From: Psychrosphaera haliotis
GTDB taxonomy: Bacteria > Pseudomonadota > Gammaproteobacteria > Enterobacterales > Alteromonadaceae
DNA: 64,000 bases
Direction: 5' to 3'
Assembly: GCF_039523615.1 (NCBI RefSeq)
Contig: NZ_BAAAFQ010000004.1
Location: 124,001-188,000 of the forward strand
The translations under genes were made by a program, and so were the position numbers. This document shows positions 61,764 to 64,000 of the stretch, one piece after another (the stretch's first letter is position 1; each line of letters begins with the position of its first letter). The notes beneath the pieces were generated by a model. That model had not been told where the DNA came from, ran no database searches, and saw nothing but the letters and a program-made list of their open reading frames with translations.

Positions 61764-63282
61764 ACATGCCCACTGCTTTTGGCACTACCTTATTATTTTT
61801 ATTAGAAACTTTTTCTTTAAGTTCATATAGCTGATTAGCTTTTTGCACAATTTTCTGTCCATTTGCAACCCTTATGTCCTCTGGTACGCGTTGACCGTTG
61901 GTTAAATAGCCAATTGGTAGTCGATTATGAATTGCAACACTAATTAACTCACCTAAACTCAAAGACTCATCTATTTTAGTAAAGATACAGCCCGACAGTG
62001 GAATTGTTTTAAAATGTTGAACACTTTCGTGTAAAACACTCATTTGAGATGTTGCTGAAAGCACTAAGTAATTTTTAATATTTACTCTTGATTTTGTTAA
62101 TAAATGATTCAAACGTTCCGTCAATTTAATGTCTCTTTGGCTCATTCCTGCTGTATCTATTAACAATAGCTTTTTATCTCGTAATTGGTAGATCGCTTCT
62201 GAAAGTTCTTCAGTATTTTTTGCTTGCTTAAGTGGACAGCCGAGTATTTTTGCATAAGTACCCAATTGCTCTAATGCACCAATCCTAAAACTATCAGTGG
62301 TAATCAGACCCACTTTATCGGCACCATGGATTTGCGCAAAACGTGCTGCTAACTTTGCAATTGTAGTCGTTTTACCAACGCCTGTAGGACCAACTAATGA
62401 ATACACGCCGCCACGTTTAATAATTTCATTATCGGTTGTATTTAACTGCTCAGTTAATAGCTCAAGCATTTTTGGCCAAGCCTGCTGAGCTTCTAGGTCA
62501 TCGCTAATAAAATGAGATAAATGTTCAGCAACATTTGACGATAGGCCCATGTTATTTAACTTTTTAACTAACATTGCTTTAACTGGAGATTTACGATTAG
62601 CGTCTTGTAACATTAGTTCAGAAACTTGATGCTTTAGCAGCTCTTTAATGGAATTCATTTCATCTTTTAAGTCCGACATTTGCTTGTCAAACTGACCTTG
62701 AATTACATTGTGGCCCGATATGTTATTTGGTTGTTCGTTAATTTGACTTACGTTATTTTGCGGCGCAGCTACAGGCGCTACTTGGTTAGTATTTATTTGC
62801 TCAGACTGGTCTTGCACTGTGTTGCGAGCACGGTTTAGCCACTGCTCAAATTCTGACTCGGCTTGTTGTGAAAGTGCTTGTGTTGCCAATTCAGATTTTT
62901 GTTGGTTAGATAAATCATTATTAGCAGCCGCAACTTGCGGCACAGAGTTTGGCTGGTAAGTATTTGAAGGTGTGCCAGCTGAGTCGGCTCTTTGGCGCTT
63001 GAGCAACTCTTCAAGTGAGCTTGCTATCTTTGCAGCCCCTTCTGCATTTGGACCATCAAACTGATGTGCATTAGGTGCAGAAGCAGAGTTTGCTACTGGC
63101 GTATTTTGAGCTAAAGCTGGTGATTTAGGTTGAGGCTGCGCATCAGCGTCAATTGCTGCAACAATTTCTACACCTGTCGCTGTTTTTTTATTGGACATAA
63201 TTACAGCTTCTGGACCTAACTCTTCTTTAACTTGAGTTAGTGCCGTTCTCATATCTTTTGCAAAATAACGCTTAATTTTCAC
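61756..63282 (-). CDS. flhF: flagellar site-selection GTPase FlhF
   Basis: 508 residues, SRP-type GTPase that places the flagellum at the pole. N-terminal MKIKRYFAKDMRTALTQVKEELGPEAVIMSNKK, a Gln/Asn/Ala-rich linker (about 60-200), and the NG domain with GPTGVGKTTTIAKLAARFA, DSFRIGALEQL and DTAGMSQRD. Start codon is GTG at 63282 with GGAGG six bases before it. Confidence 0.97.
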   Translation of the reverse strand: MKIKRYFAKDMRTALTQVKEELGPEAVIMSNKKTATGVEIVAAIDADAQPQPKSPALAQNTPVANSASAPNAHQFDGPNAEGAAKIASSLEELLKRQRADSAGTPSNTYQPNSVPQVAAANNDLSNQQKSELATQALSQQAESEFEQWLNRARNTVQDQSEQINTNQVAPVAAPQNNVSQINEQPNNISGHNVIQGQFDKQMSDLKDEMNSIKELLKHQVSELMLQDANRKSPVKAMLVKKLNNMGLSSNVAEHLSHFISDDLEAQQAWPKMLELLTEQLNTTDNEIIKRGGVYSLVGPTGVGKTTTIAKLAARFAQIHGADKVGLITTDSFRIGALEQLGTYAKILGCPLKQAKNTEELSEAIYQLRDKKLLLIDTAGMSQRDIKLTERLNHLLTKSRVNIKNYLVLSATSQMSVLHESVQHFKTIPLSGCIFTKIDESLSLGELISVAIHNRLPIGYLTNGQRVPEDIRVANGQKIVQKANQLYELKEKVSNKNNKVVPKAVGMYD

Positions 63283-63304
63283 TTTAAACCTCCGTCAAAC
63301 AGCT

Positions 63305-64000
63305 CTAACCAACTGAACTGACAATCTTAATTTGTTTTTCTTCCGGTATTTCTTGATAAGACAAGATAACCATGCCTGGTAAGCTATGTTTAACAAAACG
63401 AGATAACACGCTTCGCAACATTCCAGAGGTCAATAATATTGACGGCTCACCTGATAATTCCAGATTCCTGTGTGCTTCAGCTAAAGAAGTTTGAATTCGT
63501 TCAGCTAAGCCAGGCTCTATGCCAGCACCTTCATTTCCGGCTGACTGCAGGGACTGTTGCAACATCTGTTCCAACTCAGGCGCCAAGGTTATGACAGGTA
63601 TTTCATTAGTTGAACCAGCGATATCTTGGACGATAAATCGACGTAGTGAAATTCGACAGGCGGCGGTTAAAACATCAGGATCTTGGCTTTTAGGTGCATA
63701 CTCAACAAGGGTTTGAATAATTGAACGCATATCGCGAATAGTTACGTTCTCACTTAATAAGTTCTGTAATACTTTTGTCAGAACAGAAAGTGACAACATT
63801 TCTGGTACTAGGCCATCGACCAGTTTTGGGTAGTTCTTTTGAATCATTTCAAGTAAGTTCTGAGTCTCTTCGTGGCCCAGTAACTGCGCAGCATTATTGG
63901 TTAACAACTGACTAATGTGCGTTGCCACAACAGTAGCGGCATCTACAACGGTGTAACCTAAACTTTGAGCTTTATCTCTATTGCTATTTTCTATCCAAAC
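63305..64000 (-). CDS. flhA: flagellar export gate protein FlhA, C-terminal part (runs off right edge)
   Basis: About 231 residues of the cytoplasmic domain of the export gate; the membrane part lies beyond base 64000. The frame is open past an internal ATG at 63928 to the edge (VWIENSNRDKAQSLGYTVVDAATVVATHIS), so the gene is not a 207-residue protein. Family motifs: LLTNNAAQLLGHEETQNLLE, LVPEMLSLSVLTKVLQNLLSENVTIRDMRSI, and VKHSLPGMVILSYQEIP. Followed by flhF after 22 bases. Confidence 0.97.
   Translation of the reverse strand, partial: VWIENSNRDKAQSLGYTVVDAATVVATHISQLLTNNAAQLLGHEETQNLLEMIQKNYPKLVDGLVPEMLSLSVLTKVLQNLLSENVTIRDMRSIIQTLVEYAPKSQDPDVLTAACRISLRRFIVQDIAGSTNEIPVITLAPELEQMLQQSLQSAGNEGAGIEPGLAERIQTSLAEAHRNLELSGEPSILLTSGMLRSVLSRFVKHSLPGMVILSYQEIPEEKQIKIVSSVG

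Overview
The window (about 40% GC by eye) comes from a free-living, polarly flagellated marine-type gammaproteobacterium, most likely of the order Alteromonadales. The clpB-pgeF-rluD-bamD block, the epd/pgk/fba genes, and the flagellar/chemotaxis order flhA-flhF-fleN-fliA-cheYZAB-motCD-parCP-cheW all point there. No rRNA, tRNA, CRISPR array, insertion sequence or prophage was seen.

Left part (1-29.3 kb): housekeeping and accessory metabolism. It holds the 5' part of clpB, pgeF-rluD (overlapping), bamD, a receiver-only regulator plus a HlyU-type ArsR repressor, smrA, a crotonase, a possible 31-codon membrane protein, a HupE/UreJ-like membrane protein, and a secreted beta-propeller/amidohydrolase. 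A peroxiredoxin-glutaredoxin hybrid follows. The genes fba, pgk, epd and tkt are split by an alpha/beta hydrolase and by an oppositely oriented 837-residue PxpA-PxpB-PxpC fusion (5-oxoprolinase) that ends in a 15-copy heptamer repeat. Then come add, a LysR regulator facing a VOC protein, an MFS transporter, a degenerate receiver-TPR protein, a DUF2919-like membrane protein and a DsbA-fold protein without its cysteines.

Middle part (29.5-42 kb): a flagellin island with six flagellin-family genes around flaG-fliD-fliT-fliS, all on the minus strand. The three on the flgL side are conventional. One has a sigma-54 promoter and one a sigma-28 promoter. The three beyond fliS are divergent. One is a 561-residue flagellin whose variable domain is replaced by a zinc metallopeptidase (HEMVH plus a downstream Glu), i.e. 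a flagellinolysin, with its own sigma-28 promoter. This is the most striking gene here: it predicts a filament that carries many protease copies.

Right part (42-64 kb): flgF-G-H-I-orf-flgJ-K-L behind a sigma-54 promoter, preceded by the chemotaxis/motor/regulator operon (flhA, flhF, fleN, fliA, cheY, cheZ, cheA, cheB, motC, motD, parC, parP, cheW, DUF2802). FlhF/FleN set pole and number, FliA (sigma-28) fires the late flagellin promoters, ParC/ParP hold chemoreceptor arrays at the pole, and MotC/MotD form a stator.
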